NCBI RefSeq assembly: GCF_003056725.1
Contig: NZ_QBKZ01000002.1
Location: 58,948-122,947 of the forward strand
Length of the DNA: 64,000 nucleotides
Direction: 5' to 3'
Source: Mangrovicoccus ximenensis
Lineage (GTDB): Bacteria; Pseudomonadota; Alphaproteobacteria; Rhodobacterales; Rhodobacteraceae
Below are positions 30,369 through 40,394 of the stretch, piece after piece. The notes beneath the pieces were generated by a model that was not told where the DNA came from, searched no databases, and worked only from the letters and a program-made list of their open reading frames with translations. The translations under genes were made by a program, and so were the position numbers. How positions within the stretch are numbered: position 1 is the stretch's first letter; the number at the start of each line of letters is the position of its first letter.

Positions 30369-30662
30369 TCAGCGGCGGCCTTTCCGGTTCCGGCATTCCG
30401 GCCGTTGGCGGAGGCCTTGAGCCGGGGCGGGCTTGCGCCGCGCCCGTGGAATGCGGCATCCCAGAGCATCCTCCGCCCGGTCCAACGCCAGTTTCGCCAG
30501 CCTCTGCACATCCGCGGCGGACAGGTCCGGAGCCGCCGCGGCCAGATCGGACCTCGCTTCCTCTTCTGCCGCGCGCAGCGCCTCGTGGTCGTCCGGCCGC
30601 AGACGGTCCGCCAGGCGCGCGACCACCTGCGCGAGCCGATCGTCGCTGAAGTGCCCCGTCAT
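30369..30662 (-). CDS. Small protein after recombinase-like gene
   Basis: A 97-residue frame whose ATG overlaps the upstream stop (ATGA). It reads MTGHFSDDRLAQVVARLADR, EALRAAEEEARSDLAAAAPD and VQRLAKLALDRAEDAL, an acidic helical protein of unknown family. The last about 25 residues are Arg/Pro-rich and may lie beyond a break. Coupling to the recombinase-like gene supports that it is real. Confidence 0.5.
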   Translation of the reverse strand: MTGHFSDDRLAQVVARLADRLRPDDHEALRAAEEEARSDLAAAAPDLSAADVQRLAKLALDRAEDALGCRIPRARRKPAPAQGLRQRPECRNRKGRR

Positions 30663-31746
30663 GGCAGCAACCTCCGCGCCATCGGCGCCGTGATCCCGAG
30701 TTCCGCCGCAACCCCGTCGATACATTGCGCGATCCCGTCGAGGTCGCCGGCGGCGAAAGCCGATCCGCTCAGAAGCGGCGCGGACCTCCAGCCGCCATGC
30801 CCCATCCAGGCATCGATCCGCCACCCGGCGACCCCGTCCCGCGTCATCCGGCTGCGCCATCCATGCCGGAAGCAGTTGCGCGGCAACCGCGGGATCGGCG
30901 CGCTCTCCCAGTGTTCGCTGCAGCGCAGCGGAACCGGCGTTCCGCCCGCATCAGGCAGCAGAAACAGCGGCGACACCTCCCCGGCCTGCGCCCGCCGGGC
31001 ATAGGCGACGGCTTGCGGCGAGAACATGCGCCCCCAGGCGATGACATGGTCCAGCTGCGATCGTATTTCCCGGATCGTCACAGCCGCCAGGGAAGGCAGC
31101 GGCAGCCAGCGGCCGTCATCGACGGAGCGATTGCCCTTGTCGACGATCCTGATTGCGGCATGCGCGACGCCAGGGACAAGCTCCTGCAATTTGGGCAGAA
31201 CCTCGCCATGTGGGCGCCGTCCGAGACACCACAGCAGCACCGCGGCGGCATGCGCCGCGAAGGCTCCGTGGACCTCGCGGGCCGCGGACGGCTTGCCGCG
31301 CTGCAGCCCGAGGGCCGCGTCCGCTGCGGCCTCCCCGCGCTCCCGGAAATACGCGGCAACCTTTTTGTCGGGCGGCACGCGGCGCGATCCGACCTTTGTC
31401 TTCGGGCCTGTCGGCACGATCACCGGATACGGCGGTGCCTCGCCGAACCACGCGGCAATGGCCGTGCGGCAGGCGCCATCCAGCGCGGACACGTCGGTCT
31501 GGAGGTAGTACAGCTGCGGTGTCGTGCGCGGATCAGCGCCGAGCACGAGCCCGGCAAGGCCGGTGTCGCAAGCCTGCGCATCGAGCGCCGCAGCCAGTGC
31601 CTGCGTGATCCGTCCCGGACGCGGGCTGCGCCCCGTCCCCGGCAGGTCCCGGAGAAAAGCCCGCGCTTCCGCCTCGAGATAGGCGGGATCATGGCCCCCC
31701 GACAGAACGGCCCGCAGCGGAGCCTGCAGCCAGTCCGGCAGGATGA
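30659..31746 (-). pseudogene. Tyrosine-recombinase-like protein, 5' end missing
   Basis: About 360 codons. Midway it reads AAIRIVDKGNRSVDDGRWLP, and near the end RNCFRHGWRSRMTRDGVAGW and RIDAWMGHGG, which resemble the HxxR and GH(G) motifs of phage-type integrases. The nucleophilic Tyr expected about 9 residues after GH is not there (WRSAPLLSGSAF). Either it is a degenerate integrase or a member of a divergent integrase-like family. No start is visible; the reading meets a plus-strand fragment at about 31750. Confidence 0.5.
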
Positions 31747-31759
31747 TCGCGAACCCGCC

Positions 31760-31886
31760 TGCAGGCGGGCGCCGCGCGCCGGTGACAGCGGGCGACGCGC
31801 TGGCCGACCTGCGGCGGCTGCATCGCGAATACCTTCCGCTCGTCGAGATCTACGCCGCCCGCTCGGTGGCGCCGCGGCCGTTCTGA
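31760..31886 (+). pseudogene. Unidentified C-terminal gene fragment
   Basis: Reads RAPVTAGDALADLRRLHREY then LPLVEIYAARSVAPRPF and stops 40 bp before the DUF1028 gene. The codon use looks real. I do not recognise the family; it was probably in an operon with DUF1028. Confidence 0.35.
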
Positions 31887-31926
31887 GCCGCGCCCCGTCC
31901 CGCTGCCATTCCAGAGGAGTTCCGCA

Positions 31927-32634
31927 ATGACCTTCACCATCGTCGCCCGCGACGCCGAGACCGGCGATCTCGGGATCTGCCTGGCCACCAGCCCGCTGGG
32001 CGTCGCCTCGCGATGTCCGCATGTGAAAGGCGGCGTGGCGGCGATCTCGTCGCAATGCCATTCCGACTGGCGCCACGGCCTCGCGGGGCTGAAGCTGGCC
32101 GGGCAGGGCTGGCCGCCCGAGCAGATCCTCGGCGCGCTGCGCCAGAAGGACCGGTTTTTCGACTACCGCCAGATCGGCATCGTCACCGCCGATGGCCGCG
32201 CTGCCGCGCACAGCCCGTCGCATGGCGCGGTCTGGACCGGGCATCTGGTCGGCGAGGGCTTCGTCGCTATGGGCAACAACCTGTCTGGGGCGGGCGTGGT
32301 CGGGGCGATCCATGACAGCTTTGCCGCGGGCGGCGGCGGCGGCTTCGGCGAGCGCCTCGTGCAGGCGATCGAGGCGGGCTATGCCGCCGGGGGCGAGACC
32401 ATCGGCCAGCGCTCGGCCGGCCTGGTGATCTGCACCGCAGGGGTCGAGCGGCCGCTGATCGACATCCGTGTCGACATGGCCAATCCCTTGCCCGAAGAGG
32501 GCGGCGATGCCGTGCGCGACCTGCGGCGGCTGTTCGACGCCTATGGTCCCTTGGCGCCCTATTATGCCGGGGACTGGCTCGACAATCCGGAACTGACGCT
32601 GTCCGGCTACGCAGCAGCCCGGGCCATCGCTTGA
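31927..32634 (+). CDS. DUF1028 (Ntn-hydrolase-like) protein
   Basis: A complete 235-residue protein. It begins MTFTIVARDAETGDLGICLA, then ATSPLGVASRCPHVKGGVAA, FDYRQIGIVTADGRAAAHSP, FVAMGNNLSGAGVVGAIHDS, and ends LTLSGYAAARAIA. These blocks define DUF1028, a family with an N-terminal-nucleophile hydrolase fold often near peptidase and amino-acid uptake genes. The true substrate is unknown. AGAGGAGTT precedes the ATG. Confidence 0.88.
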   Translation: MTFTIVARDAETGDLGICLATSPLGVASRCPHVKGGVAAISSQCHSDWRHGLAGLKLAGQGWPPEQILGALRQKDRFFDYRQIGIVTADGRAAAHSPSHGAVWTGHLVGEGFVAMGNNLSGAGVVGAIHDSFAAGGGGGFGERLVQAIEAGYAAGGETIGQRSAGLVICTAGVERPLIDIRVDMANPLPEEGGDAVRDLRRLFDAYGPLAPYYAGDWLDNPELTLSGYAAARAIA

Positions 32635-33429
32635 CGGCAATGCCCTGGGCCGGAGCGCAGGGCGGCGGCGCCAAGCCCGAACTTGCAGATGCAGCGCCTG
32701 TCCGGTTCGGCGCGCCGCTCCGCGCAACGCTGGTCCGGGCGCCACGCTTGCCTGTTCCGGCAGACCCGGCCGCCCTCCGATGCCCGCACTTTCGGGAATC
32801 CCGCGGCGAACCGCATCCGTGCCGCAGCGCATTCTTCGAGGCCAAGGCCTTCGGCATCGACTGCGCGGCACTGCTGGGCGATGACTGCAAGGAGATGCCG
32901 GTTGGCCGCGATCGGGGCATGGCGGCTATCCTCGTCGGCGTCGGCCAAGCGGAATCCTTCTTCCGCGACCTCATCGGCTGCGACAACCGTTTCGACTCTT
33001 CCGGCTGGAGATCGACCGGCGGCGGCCGGTACCTGCCACCTTCCCGGACCTGCCCCGGCGGCGCGGGGAGGAGGCCGCTCTTTCGGTCCCAATGCGCTCA
33101 GGCCGGGAGCGGGCTCGCGGCCTCCGGGGTGACGTCCGGCAGCGCCGCGATCCGCCGGATCCGGGCGCGGATCGCCGGATCGGGCGCTCCCGCGCCATGG
33201 CCGGGCCGGTCCGGGAGGTCGGGCCGGTCCGCGTCAGCGGCAAATCCGCCAGGGGAGAAGGCGAGATCCGGACGGGCTGGACGGCGGCCCTGCGCTTCGC
33301 CCGCCCGGCGCAGCAAACCGTGTTCCGGGAGCGCGGAGGACGAGCGCGCCGTCCGGGGGGACGGATCGCCTGGCGACTGCCGATGCCGCGGCGCGGACCG
33401 GACAGATCGCCGATCTGCTGCCGGTCTTC
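32635..33429. other. Unassigned stretch
   Basis: No supported gene. A plus-strand stretch near 32840-33000 (KAFGIDCAALLGDDCKEMPV) looks protein-like but was not identified. The right end is flanking sequence of an IS110 relic. Confidence 0.4.
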
Positions 33430-34095
33430 CACATGGCCAACAGGATCGTGGCAAGCTTCCGGCTGACGGCAACGATGGCCTTCTTCGTGCAGGTCCCCTT
33501 CGCGATCCGCAGGCCCCAGGCCTCGAGCGGCGACAGGATGCGCACCCGGCCGGAACGGCGGCAGCCCCGAAGCGCAGCCTGCGCACGCGGGCATCCCCGC
33601 CTTGGTGAGCCGGCCGGCGATGTCGGTCTTGCCGGACTGCCACCGTCGCGGCGTCAGTCCGAGCCACGCACCCACGTTGCGGGACCGGGAAAGCGGCCGG
33701 GATCGTCGACCGCGCTGCGGAAGCCCGGAGCCACGATGACGCCGACACCCGGCATCGTCATCGGAAGCCGGGTCACCGGATCGGACTTCGCGAGTGCCGT
33801 GAGCTGGCCGTCCAGCGCGTCCGGTTCGGCGATCAGCAAGGCGCGCACCCGCAGCATGGCCCCGACGAGGCCTTCGAGGATGTCATGGCCATCGGCAAGG
33901 TCGCGGGCCCGTCCTTCCCAGGTCTTCCGGGTCACGGAGCCGGTCCTCAGCCCGAAGTTGCGCAGCGCGGCCCGCGAGGAGTTCTCGGCTGCCCTGACTT
34001 TCTCCACCAGGAAGGTCCGCGCCGTCAGCAGCGCCAGGGTTTGCCGGGCATCCAGAGACTTGCCGTGGACGCGCTTGAACCAGCCCAGGCGGACC
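33430..34095 (-). mobile_element. IS110-family transposase relic
   Basis: Minus strand: FLVEKVRAAENSSRAALRNF, GLRTGSVTRKTWEGRARDLA, RLPMTMPGVGVIVAPGFRSA, then, after a frameshift near 33655, AWLGLTPRRWQSGKTDIAGR and LTKAGMPACAGC. These are the linker and the C-terminal transposase_20 domain with the PGVG helix-hairpin-helix of IS110 recombinases. The N-terminal DEDD catalytic domain is missing. It joins IS5 relic E. Confidence 0.82.
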
Positions 34096-34105
34096 AGAAG
34101 GGCAA

Positions 34106-34515
34106 TGGCGGGTCCGGACTGGCCGGTACCGGACTATTCGAGCCTGTGCGGGCACCAGGCTCGGATCGCCGTGCAGACCCCATATCGGGGTTCCGGCGCT
34201 CCCTTGAACCTGCTGATCGACAGCACCCGCATTCGCTTTCGTGGCGACGGTGAGTGGCTGGCGTTCAAGCACGGTGCGATGCGCAGGCGCGAATGGCGGA
34301 AGGTGCTTTTGGCAATGGACACCGCTACAGGCGATATTCGTGCAGTCGGGTTCACCTTGGGCAGGCAGGGTGACAGTCCCGGCCTGCCTGATTTGTTGAC
34401 GCAGATCCCGGAAGAAGAAGACATCGAGACGGTCACTGCCGATGGCGCCTGCGATACACGCCGTTGCCGTGCCGCGATCCTCGAGCACGGTGCAGACCCG
34501 ATCATACCGATCCGG
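34106..34515 (+). mobile_element. IS5-family transposase relic E, without palindromic inserts
   Basis: One continuous frame: AGPDWPVPDYSSLCGHQARI, GSGAPLNLLIDSTRIRFRGD, GEWLAFKHGAMRRREWRKVL, LAMDTATGDIRAVG, LPDLLTQIPEEEDIETVTAD and GACDTRRCRAAILEHGADPI. It is the DDE core including the first Asp (IDST). It lacks both ends, but where other relics carry the 70-bp palindrome the sequence here is uninterrupted (VTADGACDTRR). It is an internal empty-site control. Confidence 0.85.
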
Positions 34516-34529
34516 GGGACTGTCTGCCC

Positions 34530-34590
34530 GCCGGATGAGCGCGAGCTGAGACGCAAGGAGAAGGCTCTGGCGGAGGCCGCGGCGCTAGGG
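34530..34590 (+). mobile_element. IS3-type orfA fragment
   Basis: The IS5 frame runs straight into PPDERELRRKEKALAEAAAL, which resembles the C-terminal leucine-zipper end of IS3-family OrfA proteins (ERKEKALAEAAALLVL). Only about 20 codons remain before the break into a TRAP permease piece. Confidence 0.45.
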
Positions 34591-34699
34591 TCGCGGCGAC
34601 CATGGCCGCGATGGCTGCCACGCCGAGCCAGCGCCCGGCCGCCAGCAGCCCGCTGTTGACGGCGCCGAGGAGGCGCGCCGCCGCGATCAACGGCTTCAT
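34590..34699 (-). pseudogene. TRAP transporter small permease (DctQ), 5' fragment
   Basis: MKPLIAAARLLGAVNSGLLA, then AGRWLGVAAIAAMVAATLA, is the first membrane helix of TRAP-type DctQ subunits for organic-acid uptake. It is cut after 40 codons. GGGGGAGGAAAT precedes the ATG. Confidence 0.5.
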
Positions 34700-34769
34700 C
34701 CGATTTCCTCCCCCGGGGGACCACGTTTGGGTTCCTCATAGCCCATGCCGGGGCGGAGCGCCCTACCCT

Positions 34770-34789
34770 GGCGCGAAAAAAGTCGCGCC
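34770..34789 (-). terminator. Intrinsic terminator of the aldo/keto reductase gene
   Basis: Minus strand GGCGCGA-CTTTTT-TCGCGCC, a 7-bp stem with a T-rich loop beginning 2 bp after the reductase stop. Confidence 0.55.
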
Positions 34790-34791
34790 GG

Positions 34792-35682
34792 TCACGCGAC
34801 TTCGCGGCCGAGCGCGGCCTCGTAGAGGCGGAACCAGTCCTCGCGTCCCAGCGCGACCTGCGCCGCCTCGCCGATCCGGGCGATCCGCTCCAGGCTGTTG
34901 GTGCCGAGCACCGGCAGGATCCTGGCGGGATGCGCCAGCAGGAAGGCCACCGCGATGGCGGCGCGGTCGGTGCCGTGCTGCCGGGCGAGATCGTCCATGA
35001 TGTCGGCGAGATGGCCCTTGCCGGTCATCAGGCTGCCGCCGCCCAGGGGCGACCAGGCCATGACCGCTTCCCGGCGGCGCTGGTGGAAGGCCAGGTCGCC
35101 GTCGGTGAAGGGCGCGACCCGCGACAGCGAGATCTCGATCTGGTTGGTGACCAGCGGCTGCGCCATCAGCGACTCCAGCAGCTCGACATCCCAGGGCCGG
35201 AAATTCGACACGCCGACGCTGCGCACCTTGCCCGAAGCCACGAGGTCGTCGAGCGCCTGGCCGGTCTCCTCGTGATCCATCATCGGATCGGGGCGGTGGA
35301 TCAGCAGCAGGTCGATCCGGTCGGTGGCGAGGTCCCGCAGGGAATGATCGACCGCGGCGAAGATATGGGCGCGGCTGGTGTCGTAATGCTTCACCCTGGC
35401 ATCGGCATGGCGGCCGACCGGCGCGACGATGCCGCATTTGGTGACGATCTCCATCTGCTCGCGCAGACCCGGCGCGGCACGCAGCGCGTCGCCGAGGATC
35501 GCCTCGGCGGTGTAGCCGCCATAGATGTCGGCTTGGTCGAAAGTGGTGATGCCCTGCGCCAGGCAGGTCTCGATCTTGGCCTGGACATGCTTCGGCGAGG
35601 TGTCGGCATCGTCGCCGATCCGCCACATGCCGTAGACGAGGCGCGAAAAGGTCAGGTCGGGGGCAAGGGACACGCGTTCCAT
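34792..35682 (-). CDS. Aldo/keto reductase (YdhF-like)
   Basis: A complete 296-residue (beta/alpha)8 oxidoreductase. The catalytic tetrad is visible: Asp and Tyr in TTFDQADIYGGY, Lys in IVTKCGI and His in LLIHRPDP. NADPH-site segments VMAWSPLGGG and ILPVLGTNSLERI follow. It reduces carbonyl compounds with NADPH. Its ATG overlaps the stop of the upstream monooxygenase fragment (TGATG), indicating a former operon. Confidence 0.92.
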   Translation of the reverse strand: MERVSLAPDLTFSRLVYGMWRIGDDADTSPKHVQAKIETCLAQGITTFDQADIYGGYTAEAILGDALRAAPGLREQMEIVTKCGIVAPVGRHADARVKHYDTSRAHIFAAVDHSLRDLATDRIDLLLIHRPDPMMDHEETGQALDDLVASGKVRSVGVSNFRPWDVELLESLMAQPLVTNQIEISLSRVAPFTDGDLAFHQRRREAVMAWSPLGGGSLMTGKGHLADIMDDLARQHGTDRAAIAVAFLLAHPARILPVLGTNSLERIARIGEAAQVALGREDWFRLYEAALGREVA

Positions 35683-36002
35683 CAGCGGCGGACTCCGGCG
35701 GCAAGAGGGGTTGCGGGGGGCGCGGCGGGCACCCGCCCGTATTCATGGGGCAGCGAGCAGGTCTTCAGATGGGGCAGCACCAGGCGGCCGACCTGTTCGC
35801 ATTCGTCGATATGCGGATAGCCCGAGAGGATGAAGGCGCGCATCCCCATCTTCCGGTAGCGCTCGAGTTTGGTCAGCACCTGGTCGGCCGAGCCGACCAG
35901 CGCCGCCCCGCAGCCCGAGCGCGCCCGGCCGATCCCGGTCCAGAGCCCCGGCTCGATGAAGCCGTCGGCATCGGCGCTGTCGCGGGCCCTGGCCTGATGG
36001 CT
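35682..36002 (-). pseudogene. FMNH2-dependent sulfonate monooxygenase (SsuD-like), C-terminal fragment
   Basis: The reading ARDSADADGFIEPGLWTGIG, RARSGCGAALVGSADQVLTK, LERYRKMGMRAFILSGYPHI and DECEQVGRLVLPHL matches the last about 100 residues of SsuD-type luciferase-fold monooxygenases that release sulfite from alkanesulfonates. The barrel start is missing, replaced by a glycosyltransferase on the other strand at about 36003. Confidence 0.8.
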
Positions 36003-36005
36003 GAC

Positions 36006-37397
36006 GCCGAGCGAATGCCGTTCCGCACCGGCGCCGGGCTGGCCGTCGCGGCCTGCCTGCTCGGCGGGATGCTGTCGGTTCCCTGGCTCTGCGCCATCCT
36101 GCTGCTCGTCGCCTGCCTCAGCCTCGCCGGGCTGACCGTGCTGAAATGCGCCACGCTCTTCGCCCGCGGGACGCCGCCCCAGGGGGCGGAGATCCTGGAG
36201 CTGCATGGCGACGGCCGCCCCGGCCAGCTGCCGGTGATCTCGATCCTCGTGCCGCTCTACCGCGAAGAGCGCATTGCCACAGAACTGGTGCGGCGCCTGG
36301 AAAAGCTCGACTATCCCGAGGCGCTGCTCGATGTCTGCCTGGTGGTCGAGGCCGATGACAACGTGACCCATGCGACGCTGTCGGCCAGCCAGCTGCCGGG
36401 ATGGATGCGGGTGCTGACCGTCCCCGACGGCCGCCTGAAGACCAAGCCCCGGGCGATGAACTACGCGCTGGATTTCTGCCGCGGCAGCATCGTCGGCATC
36501 TATGACGCCGAGGACGCGCCCGAGCCCGGCCAGCTGCACCAGGTGGCCGACCGCTTCGCCTCCGCCGGACCGCGCGTCGCCTGCCTGCAGGGCTGCCTCG
36601 ATTTCTACAATACCGGGCTCAACTGGATGTCGCGCTGCTTCACCATGGAATACGCCGCCTGGTTCCGGGTGATGCTCCCGGGGGTGGCCAATCTGGGACT
36701 CGCGGTGCCGCTGGGCGGCACGACGGTGTTCTTCCGCCGCAGCGTGCTGGAAACCCTCGGCGGCTGGGACGCGCACAATGTCACCGAGGATGCCGATCTG
36801 GGCATCCGCCTGGCGCGGGCGGGCTATGTCACCGAAATCCTCGACATGACCACTTGGGAAGAGGCCAATTGCATCCCCTGGCCCTGGATCAAGCAGCGCT
36901 CGCGCTGGCTGAAGGGCTATGCGATGACCTATGCAGTCCACATGCGGCAGCCGCGGCTGCTGTGGCGCGAACTCGGGGCGCGCCGGTTCTGGGGCTTCCA
37001 GGCGATGTTCCTCGGCACGCTGGTCCAGTTCATGCTCGCCCCGCTGCTCTGGTCGCTCTGGGTGATTCCCTTCGGCATCGCGCATCCGGTGCGGGAGGTC
37101 GTGCCCGATCCGCTGATGGCGGCGATCGCGCTGTTCTTCGGGCTGAGCGAACTGGTGATGGCAGCGATGGCGGCAATGGCGCTGCACCGCACCGGACGGC
37201 TGAGGCTGCTGCCCTGGGCGCTGACCCTGCCGCTCTATTTCACGCTCGCGAGCGCAGCCGCCTGCAAGGCGCTCTTCGAGATGCTGCACAAGCCGTTCTA
37301 CTGGGACAAGACCCAGCACGGCATGTTCGGCGGCGCGATTTCCGGCAGCGCCGCGCTGCGGGTGATCCGCGGCGGCAGCAAGCGCGAGGCCGCCTGA
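36006..37397 (+). pseudogene. Membrane glycosyltransferase family 2, N-terminally truncated
   Basis: About 464 codons. Two membrane helices (AVAACLLGGMLSVPWLCAIL) precede the GT2 domain ISILVPLYREERIATELVRR, VVEADDNVT, DAEDAPEPGQ (DxD-type motif), LGGTTVFFRRSVLETLGGWD, TEDADLGIRL (catalytic ED) and KQRSRWLKGYAMTY (QxxRW). More membrane helices follow up to a natural TGA. This is the cellulose/hyaluronan synthase-like layout for exopolysaccharide. Larger homologues have an extra N-terminal region, lost at 36003. Confidence 0.82.
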
Positions 37398-37516
37398 CCC
37401 TGCCCGTTCCGCGTCCGGGACGACCGCGCCGCCGCTGCGGTCCTCAAGCCGCGTCACCCAAATTCAGCCATAGCTCTCTTTTCCAGAGCCACGGACTGCG
37501 ACAGTCTTGCCACATT

Positions 37517-38959
37517 ATGACCAACCGCCTTTTCCCCCATGGCCGCCCGCGCGCCGCGCTCCCTGTCAGCCTGGAACAGGACGGCAGGGACCTCGCCATC
37601 GCGCGGATCAACGACCTGACGCGGGTCGGCGGGCAAACTGGTTCGGGCTCCTAGCCTATCAGGCCTTCGTCACGGTGACGCTGCTGGGCGTCGAGGATAT
37701 GGACTTCTTCCTCGACAGCCGCCAGACCGAGCTGCCGCTGGTCGGCGTGTCGATCCCCACGACCAGCTTCTTCGTCGCCGCCCCGATCCTCGGCGCCGCG
37801 CTGCACGTCTACCTGCATCTCTTCGTGCGCAAATGCACCGCCGCGCTGATGGTCCCTCCGGCGCATGTCAACGGCACGCGGCTGGAGGTGCATGTCCTGC
37901 CTTGGCTGCTCAACGACCTCGTCCTGCGCTGGCGCAAGGACGGATCGGCAGAGGCCCGCCCGCTCGACCTGCTCGCCACGGTGACGGCGATCCTGCTGGT
38001 CTGGTGCGCCGGGCCCCTGGCGCTGGGATACGCATGGTGGCGCAGCTGGCCTGCCCATGACTGGGTGATGAGCTATTCGGCCCTGACCTGCGCGCTCTTT
38101 GCACTCCATGCCAGCCTTGCCAGCTGGTCGCGCCTGCGGGATGACCTGAAGGGGCGCAAGGGCATTTTCACATGGCGCCACGGTCTCGCCATCGCCGCCA
38201 CGCTGGCAACCGCGACGGCGACGGCGACGCTGACGCAGATCAAGACCGTGGACGACAGCTTCGGACCGGTCAACTTGGCGCCGATAGTGGCATGGATTGC
38301 CGACCGGAGCCCCGTCCCGCCAAATCTCGCGCTCGCCTCCGCCGGCCTCCGCGAAGAGGTGCTGCCCCCCTGCCTGCGGACTGGCTTCCCTGCGAGATCC
38401 ACAAGCGCCGCTTCCGCAACGAATGGTGCGCGCGCGAGGGGCTGGATGCCGAAACCTGCGGCCCGCCGCATTTCTCGGATGCGGAAAAGATGCCGCATCT
38501 GGACAGGCTGCGGGAAGTCTGGTGCAAGCACTGGTCCCGGCGGCTCGGGGCGGAAGACTGCGCCGCCTTCTTCGCGGCGCCCGACCCGAGGCCTGGGCGA
38601 CGGAGCGCAGCACCAAGCGCGGGACACTGACCCGCTGGGCCCCGGACCATGCTGACCTGCGCGGCGCCGATCTCAGCTCCACCGGGCTGCAGGCGGCAGA
38701 CCTCCGCTTGGCGCGGATGCAAGGGGCACTCCTCACGGAGGCGTATCTGGCCGGAACCCGAGAGGCCGCCATTGCGTTGACCGGCACGAACCTGAGCGCG
38801 AGCACAAACAATGGCGGCGCGCTCAGATTCGCTGTAATCGGTGCATCGGTTCCCCGGATCCGGAGTTGGAGCCAGGACGGGCGGGTGCATTACGAGCTGG
38901 TCCGCCCGGCGGCGCCGACCCAGCCGGAAAGCCCGGTCGTGGCGCAGCAGCCGGAGTAA
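37517..38959 (+). pseudogene. Pentapeptide-repeat membrane protein, frameshifted
   Basis: Parts in different frames join into one protein: MTNRLFPHGRPRAALPVSLE; after a shift near 37630 FGLLAYQAFVTVTLLGVEDM, VGVSIPTTSFFVAAPILGAA, LLATVTAILLVWCAGPLALG and ATATATLTQIKTVDD; after another near 38380 CEIHKRRFRNEWCAREGLDA; after a third near 38600 HADLRGADLSSTGLQAADLR with pentapeptide repeats (A-D-L-x-x). The family has N-terminal membrane helices and a C-terminal beta-helix. At least three frameshifts make it dead. Confidence 0.75.
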
Positions 38960-38965
38960 CCTTCG

Positions 38966-40335
38966 TCAGCAGGTGTCGGGCTTGACCTCGTGCGGCGTGG
39001 AGGCGCGCAGGCGCGCGCGGATCGCGCGGCTGAGCGCATCGACCGCCGCCGTCATCAGCCCGCAGGCGATCAGCAGCACCAGCGCCCGGTCGAGCCGGAG
39101 CTGCTGCATCGCCGTGTCGACATAGAAGCCCAGCGTCGCGACGCCCAGAAGGCCCATGACGGCGGTCTCGCGCAGGATGATCTCCCAGCGGTAGAGGCAG
39201 AGCGCCAGGAACGGCCCGAAGAGCCGCGGCACCAGCTCCCAGCCCCAGAGGGTCAGGCCCTTCGGCGCATCGGCACGCAGCTCGCGGGTGACGCCGGCGG
39301 CTTCGCGCCCGGTCAGATGGGCGATGATCGCGCCGTTATGCAGGGCCAGCGCCAGCACCGCGGGCAGCATCGACGGGCCGAAGATCTGCAGGAAGAGATA
39401 GGCCAGCATGTATTCGGGGAAGCTGCGCAGCAGGATCAGCACGAGGTCCGCGCCCACGCGCCCGGCGCGTCCCGCCACTTCGCGGACCACCAGGCCGAAG
39501 CCGAGGAAGGCGATCGCCCCGGTCAGCGCCAGCGCGATCTGCCCCGCCACCAGCGTCGACCAGAGGCCGGGGAGGATCTCGCCGGTGAGCCGGTCGCCGA
39601 GCCAAGGGGCCAGCCCCGCCCAGTCGCCGTTCCGGACCGGGGCCGGGACCATGTCATGGAGCGCGCGAAGGAGCGCGCCCTGGCCCATCGGCGGCACCGG
39701 GATGCTGGCGAGCAGCCCGAAGGCCGCGAGGATCCAGACCGGCACGGCGCGCGGCCGCATCCAGAGCCGGATCGTCGCGATCAGGAGGACATAGACCGCC
39801 ATGACGGCGCTGACCGCGCCGTAATTGCCGATCTTGAAGAAGGCGTCGAGCTGGAAGCCCAGCGTCGGCAGGCCGACGAAGCCCAGCACCGCCGAGGCGC
39901 GCATCCCGCATTCGAAGCGGTAGAGCCAGTAGCTCCACATCGGCCGGATCGCCAGCGGCGCGCGCGCCCAGAGGAACCGGGTCAGCGGATCCGCCTTCGG
40001 CCCCAGCCAGGCGGCGGGGCGCGGGTCGGCCTCCTCGATCTGCTCGGCGAAGACCTTGGCGAAGATGCCCGTGTAGGGCAGGGCGATGGCCAGCACCCCC
40101 GCCGTCGGCCCGAGCCCGATCGCGGCGATCAGCAGGAGCGCCCAGAACAGCTCATGGACGGAGCGCAGCGCGATCGCCGGAAGGCGCACCGCGCGCAGGT
40201 GGTAGAAGGGCGCGAGGACCAGCCCCGCGAGGCCGCCGATGGTGACGCCCGCCAGCGCGAAACCGACGGTCAGGGCGGTGGCGCGGACGATGTCCTCGAC
40301 CGCGGAAAAATCGGGCCGCAGGAGCTCCCGCGCCG
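38966..40335 (-). pseudogene. phnE: Phosphonate ABC transporter permease (double PhnE), N-terminally truncated
   Basis: Two permease modules in one chain. The first covers RATALTVGFALAGVTIGGLA, VHELFWALLLIAAIGLGPTA and GFVGLPTLGFQLDAFFK. The second covers TLVAGQIALALTGAIAFLGF, LVLILLRSFPEYMLAYLFLQ and RETAVMGLLGVATLGFYVDT. This fits the PhnE family that imports phosphonates with PhnC and PhnD. About 80-100 N-terminal residues are missing at a break near 40338. The partner genes are not present. Confidence 0.82.
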
Positions 40336-40394
40336 GACTTGATCCGGCGCCTCCCGGCCCTCAATCCCCGGCGCGTCTCCTGTGGCGCGCCGGG

